Of a stretch of 64,000 nt of DNA, positions 37,515-48,538 are shown piece after piece. The stretch's first letter is position 1. Each line of letters opens with the position of its first letter. The notes under the pieces were generated by a model. It saw only the letters and a program-made list of their open reading frames with translations. It was not told where the DNA came from and did no database searches. A program made the position numbers and the translations under genes. Source of the stretch: Chamaecyparis obtusa (lineage: Eukaryota; Streptophyta; Pinopsida; Cupressales; Cupressaceae); contig BSBK01008852.1 in assembly GCA_027943335.1 (NCBI GenBank), forward strand, positions 1-64,000, in the 5' to 3' direction.

Positions 37515-37985
37515 AATCCAAGCCTTAGGATTGGTAATTTCAAATACTTTACAAAGCATGCACGCCCTATGTAAAAAATAATAAATTTACATAGGGCGTG
37601 TGCCCTGTGTAAGATACAAATTTATTTAGTGAGAGAGAGAGAGGGAGGGTAATTTATACCAATATAACATTTAAGTATAAGTTTGATAATTTTAATTTCT
37701 TATACTTTAAGTTATATTTGTATAAATTATAAAACATAATGCTTTTAGGATGTTTGGGATAGGTTCCAGCTTTATAGGAGTTCACATGCAGATTCTAGAT
37801 TTGAAAAATTCCAGACTTAGCCAAATTTCAGGATTCAACAAGGCTTCAGTAGGGTTACCTCCCACAATCCATCATGGATTTCTAAGGTCAAACTGAAGCT
37901 GACAAAAGGATTCCCAAAGGGTTTTAACTTGTTTTTATCACAAATCACTTGGTTTTGACACCATCTCTACGATAGACTTAGGTTA
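37515..37985. repeat. Left arm of long palindrome
   Basis: This arm is an inverted match, roughly 90 percent by eye, to 38957-39495. It includes a nested hairpin at 37561-37601 in which cgccctatgtaaa pairs with its complement. No coding capacity was seen in the arm. Confidence 0.88.
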
Positions 37986-37986
37986 G

Positions 37987-38029
<43 letters not shown>

Positions 38030-38603
38030 ACATCACCCTCTCTCTCTCCCCCTTATCTAATCTCTCTTTCATTACCCTCTCTCTCTTTCTCTCTCTCACT
38101 CACACACACACACACATCACCGTCTCTCTCCCCCTTATCCAATATCTTTCTTTCATTACCCTCTCTCTCTCTCATACTCTCTCTCTCCCTCCCCCATACT
38201 CTCTCTCTCTCTCTCTCTTATCTCTCTCTCTGCCTCCCTCTCCCTTATCTCTCTCACTCTCTCTCCTTCCCTTCTCTCTCTCTCTCTCCCTTATCTCTCT
38301 CTCTCTCCAAAGTGAGAGAGTGAGAGATAAGGGAGAGAGAGAGAGGGAGAGAGAGAGTAGATAAGGGGGAGAGAGAGAGGGAGAGAGAGAGAGAGAGGGT
38401 AATGAAAGAGAGAGAGTAGATAAGGTGGAGAGAGAGAGAGTGTAATTACTCTCTCTCTCTCTCACATCACCCTCTCTCCCCCTTATCTACTCTCTCTCTC
38501 TTCTCACATCACCCTCTCTCTCCCCCTTATCTACTCTCTCTCTCTCTCCCTTACCTCTCTCTCTCTCTCACTCTGGAGAGAGAGAGAGAGAGAGGTTTGA
38601 GAT

Positions 38604-38651
<48 letters not shown>

Positions 38652-38655
38652 GAGG

Positions 38656-38690
<35 letters not shown>

Positions 38691-38755
38691 TAGATAAGGG
38701 GGAGAGAGAGGGTGATGAGAGAGAGAGAGGAGAGGGTGATGTTTTTTGGTGTGTT

Positions 38756-38788
<33 letters not shown>

Positions 38789-38859
38789 TATATAAGGGGG
38801 AGAGAGAGGGTGATGAGAGAGAGAGAGAGGAGAGGGTGATGTTTTTTGGTGTGTTTGTG

Positions 38860-38950
<91 letters not shown>
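37986..38950. repeat. Microsatellite core of palindrome: (CT)n, (CA)n, (GA)n, (GT)n
   Basis: Almost 1 kb of dinucleotide repeat. The left half is CT and CA rich, the middle (about 38300-38580) alternates strand, and the right half is GA and GT rich, so the core is itself roughly self-complementary. Short interruptions such as catcaccctc and cccccttatcta recur in one orientation on the left and as their complements on the right. The open frame at 38172-38465 is only repeat. Confidence 0.95.
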
Positions 38951-38955
<5 letters not shown>

Positions 38956-38956
38956 G

Positions 38957-39495
38957 TGAGAGCTAATCTAAGTCTATCGTAGAGATGGGGTTGAAACTGA
39001 GTGATTTGTGATAAATCAAGTTAAAACCCTTTGGGAATCCTTTAGCCAGCTTCAGTTTGACCTTAGAAATCCATGATGGATTTTGGGAGGTAACCCTGCT
39101 GAAGGCTTGCTGAATCCTAAAATTTGGCTAAGTCTAGAATTTTTCAAATCTAGAATCTGCATGTTAACTCCTATGAAGCTGGAACCTATCCCAAACATCC
39201 TGAAAGCATTATATTTTATAATTTATACAAATATAACTTAAAGTATAAGAAATGAAAATTATCAAACTTATACTTAAATGTTATATTTGTATAAATTACC
39301 CCCCTCTTTCATTGTATAAATTAGCCCCCCCTCTCTCTCTCACTATATAAATTTGTATCTTACATAGGGCGCACTCCCTATAAGGCATATTCCCTATAGG
39401 GCACAGGTCCTATTTGGCGCACACCCTATGTAAATTTATAATTTTTTACATATAGGGTGTGCACGCTTCGTAAAGGATTTGAATTGCCCAAGCCT
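38957..39495. repeat. Right arm of long palindrome
   Basis: Inverted copy of 37515-37985, longer by two insertions of about 25 and 45 bp within the part nearest its outer end. Several short agggcg/cgccct palindromes lie in its outer part and beyond (39360-39560). Confidence 0.88.
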
Positions 39496-39566
39496 AAGGA
39501 TTGGGCAACCCAAGCCATAGGGCGTGCGCCCTATAGGGAGCATGCCCTTTAGTGCATGTGCACTAT

Positions 39567-39629
39567 GCACAATGGGGGGCCAAAAAGAGAAGTGGAAAAT
39601 TTTTGGTCCCCCATCTTTGTGCACTTACC
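39567..39629. repeat. Local hairpin containing right 30-bp inverted repeat
   Basis: Text near 39567-39587 resembles the 30-bp motif in direct orientation and is followed by the perfect inverted copy at 39600-39629, with a 12-base phrase gaagtggaaaat between. The same 12-base phrase precedes the left copy at 36650-36661. Confidence 0.75.
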
Positions 39630-40390
39630 GAGGGTAGAACAAGGGAAAAAGCCAAATCTAAGTCGAGTACCCATTCAAGGCATTCAACATGACCCCAAAC
39701 CACTTACTCAGAGGGCTAAACATTCTTATCATGGAAGTGCTTCCATTTTAAGATGATACAGGCTGAAACACATCATAATAGATGATGTGAATGTTCTTAT
39801 GGTAAGTGCACATTGCCTATGGAAAATTGTTGAGTACTTGGTGGACATCATGAGAATTGATGTTGGTAGGGCATTACTCTAGGCACTTGGTGAATATCTT
39901 GAGAGTTGATATTTTGTAGGCCAATGCTCTCGATATCATGAGATGATATCTTTAAGAAATCTTGAGTACATAGATGAATGTCATGTGTTGACATTCTGAT
40001 AGGCCAATACTCAAGATATCAAATGGATAGAATCGTCGATGGAGGCAATCCACCTAAGGACTTATGCACAAAATCCTCAATGGAGGTAATCCACTTGAGG
40101 ACTTGTGGATAGAATCATCGATGGAGGAAATCCACATGAGAACTTGTGGATAGAATCGGCGATGGAGGAAATCCACCTGAGAAATTGTTGATAGAATCGC
40201 CAATGGAGGAAATCCACCTGAGAACTTGTGGATAGAATCACCAATGGAGGCAATCCACACATTGAGGCTATGTTTCTATTGATTACATCATGAGGATGAT
40301 ACCATTTTTTCTTACATCATATAATTGATTTTGTCAAGTGTCTTAAGTATTGACATTAGATTGATTTATCCTCCCTAGTTAAGAGGGAGT
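39630..40390 (+). mobile_element. Possible internal 3' end of an LTR retrotransposon
   Basis: Low-complexity, non-coding text with repeated gagttgat and atatcatgag phrases ends in a purine run (aagagggag, about 40380-40389) directly before a TG-starting sequence at 40390. This suggests a polypurine tract followed by an LTR. No pol domain and no partner LTR were recognised. Confidence 0.3.
40022..40262. repeat. 41-bp minisatellite, about 6 copies
   Basis: The unit contains ggatagaatc followed by gatggagg and aatccacctgag and repeats every 41 bp with substitutions. The period is not a multiple of three, so it is not a protein repeat. Confidence 0.9.
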
Positions 40391-41928
40391 GTTGATGTTT
40401 GTAGCATCGATTAGATAAATAATACTAACTATATGATTATCACTACTACATTTGACCTCATTTTTCCACCAAAAATTTTGACCATCAATTAAAAAGGTTT
40501 AGGTTGGTCGGGTTATAGAAGGAAAACTTCCTTTTTCTTTCAATCCATGCTTGTGTTAGTCAAAATTTTGACCAATACCATGTAGGTCAAAATTTTGACC
40601 AAAATAGGCATAACTTTAAAAAGAAAAAATATTTTGTATCTCATTTCATTGTTTGGTTTTCACTTGGAGTGTGCAAAGGAGCTAGAACATGTGATTGTTT
40701 GAACTGTTATTTGGTGAGAGTTTTAGGAGGACCGCCTTCCTACGAGGGTTTCCACTGTGATTTGGTGTAAAGGAGGACCACTGGCCTTTGAGGGTTGCCA
40801 CTGTGATTTGGTGTAAAAGGAGGACCACCTATAAGGGTTTTCTTACTCAGCATTTGTCTAGCATTATTTTATTGGTTACCTACTTAGGGCCTATGAGAAA
40901 TGTGCCAGGGCATCATGTATTGGGTATTTGCTAGGTTGTTTATATATCATGCCTTCTCCATTTGTGAAGTGAGTGGATAGATTGAACATCTCTGCAAGTT
41001 TAACCTTTGATGAATCCATGATTTTGAAGTTTATTTGTTATTTTTGAAAATATTTTATTGAAAATTTTGTGCTATGCCCACAAGATACTAAACTCTTTGT
41101 CAGACCGGCCTGAAAACTCCTCAGTCGAATTTGTCATGGAGAGTGTACCTTGACTTGCGATTTTTCCATTGGTCTCCAATTCCATTGGGTGAGAAATAAG
41201 CCAAGGAAATGAATTTTAATAACCCTGCAAGTGCTCATATTTGGGGGAAGTAGCTACACTGATTCAAGATTGATGCCCTAGTTAGATATATGCTATGTGT
41301 TTAATCAGTAAAGTAAGAAAATTCTTGTAGCACCGTCCTAGGAATAATCTGGATATATCCTAAATCGAGACTGTTTGCCAACTAGAACTCATAAACAAAA
41401 ACATGACCATCAGTTTTAGATGCCTCAAACACCCATTTGTTACACTATTCAATCCTTTAAGGAACCTGATACATTCCACTATGAAACTCTTTCAACCAAA
41501 ACCAAATATCATTCACTATTATGTTATTCACAAAAGATATCAAAAACTGATAGCAGGAATATATATAAACTTAAATAATAATGAGTTCTTGAAAAATATT
41601 TTTTAAAAAGCGTTGTAGACATCAATGCTTTCTTGGATCACCAAACGGTTTCAAAACATTTCTTTGTCAACAAAACTGATTACTATGCTCCCCTACGGGA
41701 CTGTCATAAAGAAACTAATAACCAAAAAACCATTCCTTATGGGACTGTCATGAAACAAAATAGATCATTTATATTTCTTTGCACAATAACAATAAAGAGA
41801 AGCCGATTCATTAACACTATTATGTTCTTTGTAATAGAGACAAAAAACTGCCAATAGGGAATACATAAAGCTTAATTAAAATACATTTCATTCATACTCA
41901 AGGTAGAAAAAACATTCATGGCTCTCTG
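40390..41928. other. Possible LTR and unannotated DNA
   Basis: The start tgttgatgtttgtagc may be an LTR start, but no end or second copy was found. Two related segments near 40730-40840 repeat a phrase on the pattern of gtgatttggtgtaaa. The rest holds no recognised feature. Confidence 0.35.
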
Positions 41929-42964
41929 TGTTAGAAATAGGGAATACTAAGAGGGGGGGGGTGAATCAGTATTCTAAAAACTTTTACTTTTGCCCAATTA
42001 TGGATATAACAGATAATCTTAATTCTTGCATAACATAGAAAGCTAAATAACATGCATAGCAATAAAACAAAGGAACTCATAACACATTATTTGTTCTCGA
42101 GGAAAACCTGGCCAAGGGAAAACCCTAGTGGGGATGGTACCCACAAAGATCCACTAATCAAAAGTATCATGTTAAGGATGTTGACCCTATTAGGAGTCTA
42201 TTACAAGCATATAGTGTCTCAGTCCTAATTAAGGGACTATAGGCCTTGTTAGAAACCTCAACCCTGTTAGGAGTTGGTAGTACAAAATGTGATTACCAGA
42301 TGAGCCCACTTCCCAAACAAGTAATATACAATGTTCACTTATTACAAAAGTAGGTCAAGGTACATAACCTTATACTGCTTGCATCAATATCTCTTCACTA
42401 CTCTTTCACTATCGCTATTACATTCATATCATATCACTATATTACTATTGCTATATCCTTCTTACAATTTACAATTACATTTATACAAGTTATTAAGGCT
42501 AATAACTTTCCAGTCAGCTATCATATTACAAAATGAATTTACCCAAGGGTCAAAATATAGTATGTCATCCCTTTATATTTTTAAGTCATTATTTTGATAA
42601 ACAAAATAATCCCTTAACTCTTTACCAATTCTGTCTTCATATTTTGTCATGTCGGCTTGACACTGTCTTTAGTAAAAATGTCATAACTTCTTCCGTACAT
42701 GCCATACTAACTTTCACTCTGAGATGAGCCTTCAATAGTCACCATAGAGTCTATGTTCAAGTGCACAAGCATTGAACTTACTCCAATCAATGTCACCAAA
42801 CAAAATTGTCTACTGGTTCACTGGCAAAAACACATTGTCTCATACTTAGACAATTTTACATTGCGCTCTGACATACTAGCTCTCTGACTTGTGTGATCTT
42901 CATGTAGATCATATGTCGCCATAATTACAACATCTATGTAACCAACTCAGCCAAATTGCCAACA
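41929..42964 (-). repeat. LTR (3' LTR in element orientation)
   Basis: On the plus strand it starts tgttagaaat and ends ttgccaaca. It carries a G9 run near 41953 and matches the other LTR throughout. Confidence 0.95.
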
Positions 42965-42977
42965 ATCTCCCCCTTTG
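42965..42977 (-). promoter_or_regulatory. Polypurine tract
   Basis: On the minus strand, aaagggggagat lies directly before the LTR, the normal plus-strand primer position. Confidence 0.85.
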
Positions 42978-43235
42978 TTAGGTGGCAACATATGAGAAAA
43001 TTTGCTAAGTCCTAGACTCAAAAACTTCAAAATTGTGGCCATAGTATAAAATATGTATATACTATCCTTATGAATCCAAAAATCTTATCTCTTATACAGT
43101 ACTCCCCCTAAGAGTATCAATCCTTATCAATTTCCTATCAATTTTTTGCTAAATATCTCTCCCCCTTTGACAACAATGACAAAATAAAGGTAAGGAGGGT
43201 TACAAAACCGTGTTCAAAAAGCTTTATACCTTGAT

Positions 43236-46200
43236 TCAATATTCCAAAGCTAGTAGGCTTGCAACACAATCTGCAAAGTCAATCTTTATTGCCTCTAACT
43301 CTTTCTCCCATGATTTCTTAATAGAATCTGCCACACTGAGTAGTGTGCATAGTCCATAAGATGCTATCTCACATGCGTGGAGATTCTCAAAGCTAAACTT
43401 TTGAAAAGATGTCTTAGTTGAAAGACATTCTTCCAATTGCCCTTTAATAATGCTTAACTTTATAGAAGTGTGCTCTCTTAAAACAGTGAATCTTTTCATT
43501 TTCTTGTCCTTTTCATCCTACAAAATTTTGATCTCATCATATAATTTACGAATTTTCTTCTCAACATCAAATACCTTCACATTGGGGCTTGAAAGAAGGT
43601 TTGTTTCATTTAGAATTTCTGCTTCCTTTAGTTTCATCTTCTGATCTTCTGCTACTACCAAGGTCTTTGATTTTGTACACTAAATGTACAAGGATTTACC
43701 TCTTTCCAAATTCTTCCTCAAGTCCTTTATACAGATATCAAGATTATTGATATCATTCCTAATATTTTGGCTAATGTTCAGAAGTGATTTGGCCTCATAG
43801 GCTGCTTTCACTTTCACTTTTGCTATATCAGACAAATTTGTGAACTCACTATCAAAAGTGTTCATTACCTTCCTTGCTTTCTCCAGAGGGTCTGCTTCTA
43901 CAATTTGTGTAGTTACAACACCTTGTAATTTTTCATTAAGCTCCTTCAGACATCCTTCAAGACTTTTAACTTTCTTGTTCTTTCCAATGATCTTGTTCAA
44001 GGATGTGATCAATTCCATCTGATCATCATCATCTACTTCCTTTCCTAGATTCTCAATCATAGATCCAATCTAATTCTTCTTTCTAGTCTCAGGAGTAAGA
44101 CTAATTTCTTCTTGGGTGGGAATAGGTGCTTGAATCTCTGTTACTTTGGGTTCTTTAGTAGTGGTTTGTGTCTTCTCTTCTTCTTTAGTTCTACCCGGTT
44201 CTTCAAAAGCCTAATTGTCAACAATGTTCTCCAGATTCTTGAATACATTATCATCAGTATCCAAGGTGATCTTAGTTCCTTCAACATTCATAGTTTCATC
44301 CTCAATGTTTATGGTTGGAGGAGAGGGAATGTCCTCTTGTTCTACTTCACCTGCTTGATCTGCTACAACTGATCGTTCACTAGCATTCTTTGTCATAACC
44401 TTGATGATTGCTTGGTCTGTTTCTGCTTTGAGTTCTTCATACTGTCCTCCCATAATCTGAATAGTTCTTCTTTTTGTCCTCAAATGGGTGTTTAGAGCCT
44501 TCAATATCTACTTAAGGTGTTCATCATTTCTCACATCATAAAGTTTCCTCACAAGATTTTATCTAATAATTGTGTCTTCCTCTGATGCTCTCTTCTTCCT
44601 GTTCACAAGTTTCTTGTATAAGTCATCAGGTATCTTACCCTGAATTGTATCAAACTTCTTGTCAAATAGGATCATATGCTTCACCAGTGCATTATCTAGA
44701 TTTAATCTTTCTACATAATCATATAAGTCATAATATTTATTCATCTTTGTGAAATCTCCATCTTGTATAATCTCTTCATTTACTCTTTCAATTCTAGGTT
44801 TCTAGGTTTTCTTCTTAATAGAAGTGTTATCATCTTTGATTTCTGCAATTTTCCTCAAAACTGGTGGCACCAATGTTTTCTACCTCTTACCTGGTCCAGT
44901 AGCAATCTCTTTTACTCTTTTGCTAGGTGTGGAGGAGGTTGACCTAGTGGGTTTTCTTGCTTCTTGTTCCTTCTCTGTTTCTTCCACTTTCACCTTGACT
45001 TGAGTTTCTCCTTGCTAAACTATAATTGATGATAAAGGTGGTACAGACAAAATGTCTTTATGTCCAATTTCTCTAATTGCTACTGCTATGTTCTTAGCTA
45101 CCAAGAATTCCTGCTCTATCATCCCTATATCTTTTAGAATTCTCTTAATTGTACTCTCAACTCTTTTCTTACACTGTTTCTCTTCAAGTAAGGTCTTTGC
45201 AGAGTTGAAGTTCTCCTCAAAGGTTCCAAACCTGTTACTATGAGTATTGATCTTGCACTTAAGTAACCTACTCACATACTCTTATGTCTCAATTTTAGAT
45301 ATTTCATAGCCAAGATGGTTTATGAACTCTACTCTAGGTTCTATTGCTTCAATATAAGAAAAGTCAGTATCAACCATGAAACATATCTCATTTTTATACT
45401 TCTCCACAAGAGACTTTGGGATCCTTGATCTGCTTGTTACCAAATTATGAAATGTCTTTATTACCAGTAAAACACTTTCATCCACTTTATCAATAACATG
45501 CCTTAGATATACTTTGTTAATCCTTTCCATTATAGATTGGCCATCATTCCAGTCATTTCCAATGGTGCAAGGAAATCTTCTCAATAGATGAAAAAACATA
45601 TAGGTGATCAAAGATTAGAACCTAAATTGTGCATACTTAGTCTTCTTAATCTTCTCCAAATTCTCAAACAGTTGAATTCTCATAATCTCACACATATCAA
45701 CTTGCACTTTATCAACACACATTAAATAAGCTACATGTATCATTCCAGTTGCCATGCCATCGTCTCTTGAATTAGCACAAAAATTAGTTGTTAGGATCTT
45801 ACACAAGTATCTGACATCATCTTGTTGAATCTTACTAATCACAATTCCTCTACCATTATAGGATGAATTTGTGTTGTCTATGACAATTTTCCTCATGTTC
45901 TTCTCATTTAAAGGAATGGCTCCAGTTTTAGATAGTCCAGTAACTTCATGAATCAAATTAGCTATGATATCTATCACTCTATCTTCTAACCAAAACTTCC
46001 CATTATGAATTCTGCTTAGGATTATCTTAGTACATTCTTCATTATCAAATTCATGTTGTAATGCATACTTGATGATCTCATTATCTTTCAAATGTTCAAA
46101 TCCTACTCTCAATGACATGTCCTGATTATAGATCTTCTGATATTCCTTGGTGAAATCACTATCACTGATAGTCTCTAGTTTGCATCCAAGATAACTTCTA

Positions 46201-46675
46201 ACATTCTCTAGATGTAAAACTCTGTCTGGTACAGATGATAAAGCTAACCTAGGATCATCTTCCAAGGGTTCTACTAGCTCCCTTTTCATCTTAAGTCTAT
46301 TCTTATCTTTGATATTATAAATCAAAGAAACATCCATGATTACTTCTAATTCCTTAACCGATTCAAAGATCTGCCAAGTAAAATACCTTGATTTCATGAT
46401 TTTAGGGCTTGCATAGATTTGGCACACAAATTCTTCACCAAATCCTTGCTAAATGCTTTCAATCACTGCTCTTCGATCTCCTTAACACTTAAATTCTCTT
46501 TGATGATCAAATAATACTGATTATGACCTTTTATTACTTCAATCTCACTTAGATCTGACATTGCATTCAATTCTTTTGCCACTTCTTTCCAAAAAGTTGA
46601 TTCTATTAACCTGCAAAACTTAAAACTTCTTGTGATCTCACAAAACATAATATTTTTCTTTGCACTCTTAACCAT
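43236..46675 (-). pseudogene. Unknown ORF2 of non-autonomous retrotransposon, about 1,146 codons
   Basis: The start is an ATG at 46675. One frameshift occurs between about 46463 and 46427. After it a single frame runs to a TGA at 43238-43236. In that stretch eleven nonsense codons are seen: eight TAG (45017, 44882, 44804, 44510, 44213, 44072, 43682, 43520) and three TAA (45617, 45284, 44561), with none TGA and no further frameshift; one more TAG lies at the junction near 46453. The first 450 or so residues look globular, with the text HEVTGL near the middle. The remainder is charged, Lys/Glu-rich and probably coiled-coil, with a Pro/Thr/Ser linker near 45015-44810. No polymerase, integrase, protease, nuclease or membrane motif was recognised. 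By eye it may belong to the plant-mobile-type ORFs found in some large non-autonomous elements; a profile search would decide. Confidence 0.85.
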
Positions 46676-46964
46676 AGCATTAGAACATCATATAATACCT
46701 TGCATTAACTACGCAAGACTTAATTCATCATACATCTACTTCTACACTAATCTAAGTTCCTAATCTACTGTAATTTTCATAAATTAAGTGCTTTGAGATA
46801 GGTCAGGTAAGGATTCATTCTTACCATTTGATACTTCACCTTCCTGATTACCTTCAGTGTTGAATATGTCTCCCTAATCTATGCTTCTGATAAATCACTT
46901 CATTTGAATTACTACAACATCCTTTCTGACTGTTACTTGCATCTTCATTTCTTCTTGCATGATT

Positions 46965-48467
46965 TCAAGTGTTAGGGTTAGGATGAAAAACTCTATTGTT
47001 CATACTGCAAAATCTTGTTGTATGTCCAATCTTGTTGCATATTTGACAAACAATTCCATTGTTTCCATATCTTGGTCCAGGTTGATTGATCTATGATCTG
47101 CAATTTCTAGCAATGTGTCCAACCTTGTTGCATCTATAACATACTACATTTCTTCTGTTCATATCTTCAGTAGGTTTCTTATTTGCATTGTTAGTATTCC
47201 TAAATATTCTACTATTATTGTTATTCTCAACAAATTTAGGTTTTCTACATTCAATAGCTCTATGTCCAAAATCATGACAATTATAACAATAACCATTAAG
47301 AGGTTTGAATTTCTTACTCGAGCAATCTCTCTTCATATGACCAATAGTATTACAAGAAAAACATCTACCTTTGAATTCTCTCTGCATACCTTTAGGTGAT
47401 TCCTCTTGCTTGTTATGTATGTGGAGCCTAATTAGACTTATCCATGGGGTCAAGGGGCAAGGGCGGGGTCGAGGGGTAGCACCCCTCGACACAAAGAATG
47501 ACTTAATAATATTTTAAAGGGTCGGCCATCAATTTTCTATTAGTTGGAGTATTTTTTCCCTAATTTTGTTATGTCAAAAATACTTGTAGAAGGGCTTAGG
47601 GTTTGAGATTCATTGTATGAGGTATTATTGTAGCTTCCTATGGCTGTATTGAGTTGCAGGTTTTATATTGTATTCATTGGATAATAATAAAGCTATTGGA
47701 CTAGCTGTTGGTGGATGTAGCCCAGGGATTGGGTGAACCACGTTAAATTTGTGTTATTGTGGTCTCTTCTGTGAATTAATATTTGCAGTATTCTGCTTAT
47801 TATTCTAACATTGCTTAGGTGGTTCTTCTTCCTTAGGTGTATCTTTAGATTTGTTAGTCTCATCAAACTTCTTCTCATCTATACTTTCAAATATTTTTAG
47901 ATCTAGTTCCTTACTTTCATCATTTGTTTTGAATGTATTGAATCCAAGACCAGTTTTATCATAGAATGGTTTCTGATAAGATATTTGTTCATCAATCTTC
48001 TCACTACTTGAATATAGTCTTTCAAGTTGCTGCTTAGATTGAGTCAGTTCACCTTTCACAATTGTATTGTATTTCTCAAGTTCTACATGCTGCAAATTAA
48101 CTTTCTCAAGTTCAGATGTTACTTTACCAAGTTTAGATTTTAGTCCTTCATTTTCAATCTTCAGATTTTCATTCTCAAATTTTAGATTTGCTTCATTCTT
48201 TCCATTTCCATCTTTCAGACTTAGCTTAAAATTTGCTATCTTCAGTTCATGCTTAAGGATCTCATTTTCTTTTTCTAAATTGTCATCACAATCTTCAATA
48301 AGAACTTTAGATTTTTCAGATTTTAGATATTCCAACTTTTTTTTCAGTTTCTCAATGAGGTTCTTTGCATTATCATATTTTCTTTTCAGAGTGTCTCTTT
48401 CATCAGTAAGCATATCAATCTGTTCAAGAGCTTCTTCAAGATTCTTCTGTAGTTCATCCATATCCAT
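46965..48467 (-). pseudogene. Gag-like ORF: coiled coil and four CCHC zinc knuckles, split by a solo LTR
   Basis: The first ATG after the primer site is at 48467, about 60 bp inside it. Residues 1 to about 215 are a long Glu/Lys/Leu-rich coiled coil. After the nested 400-bp LTR the frame resumes with three knuckles (CFSCNTIGH..., CYNCHDFGH..., CYRCNKVGH..., at about 47370-47100). A fourth, CQICNKIGH..., follows past a TAG at 47093, and the frame ends at a TGA at 46967-46965. The usual copia capsid (UBN2) region is missing in front of the coiled coil. The insertion plus duplication totals 405 bp, a multiple of three, so the frame register is kept. Gag knuckles bind RNA during packaging. Confidence 0.85.
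47411..47810 (+). mobile_element. Nested solo LTR, 400 bp
   Basis: Starts tgttatgtat and ends tattctaaca (TG...CA with a 5-bp inverted end match), with target duplication ttgct at 47406-47410 and 47811-47815. Plus-strand landmarks include a poly(A)-type aataataaag near 47683 and the phrase gggtgaaccacgttaaat near 47731. The latter is commonly seen near the 3' end of small plant copia LTRs. It is inserted in the gag of the non-autonomous element and is therefore younger than it. Confidence 0.9.
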
Positions 48468-48524
48468 AGAGATCTTACTCAAGCTACAAGGCTTTCCTTG
48501 AATGATTCTTTTCTGAGTAACTTG

Positions 48525-48536
48525 GCTCTGATACCA
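48525..48536 (-). promoter_or_regulatory. Primer-binding site (tRNA-iMet), minus strand
   Basis: The minus strand reads TGGTATCAGAGC two bases after the LTR, the same sequence and spacing as in the copia element at 24563. Confidence 0.92.
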
Positions 48537-48538
48537 AT

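Noticed and set aside
38172..38465. Ser/Leu and Arg/Glu-rich protein
   Set aside because: It is a reading of the CT/GA microsatellite.
36668..39629. Classic DNA transposon with 30-bp terminal inverted repeats
   Set aside because: No matching target duplication lies outside the repeats, there is no transposase, and a third direct copy complicates the ends.
47091..47492. Zinc-knuckle protein starting at 47492
   Set aside because: The first 30 or so codons lie in the nested solo LTR. The knuckles belong to the interrupted gag.
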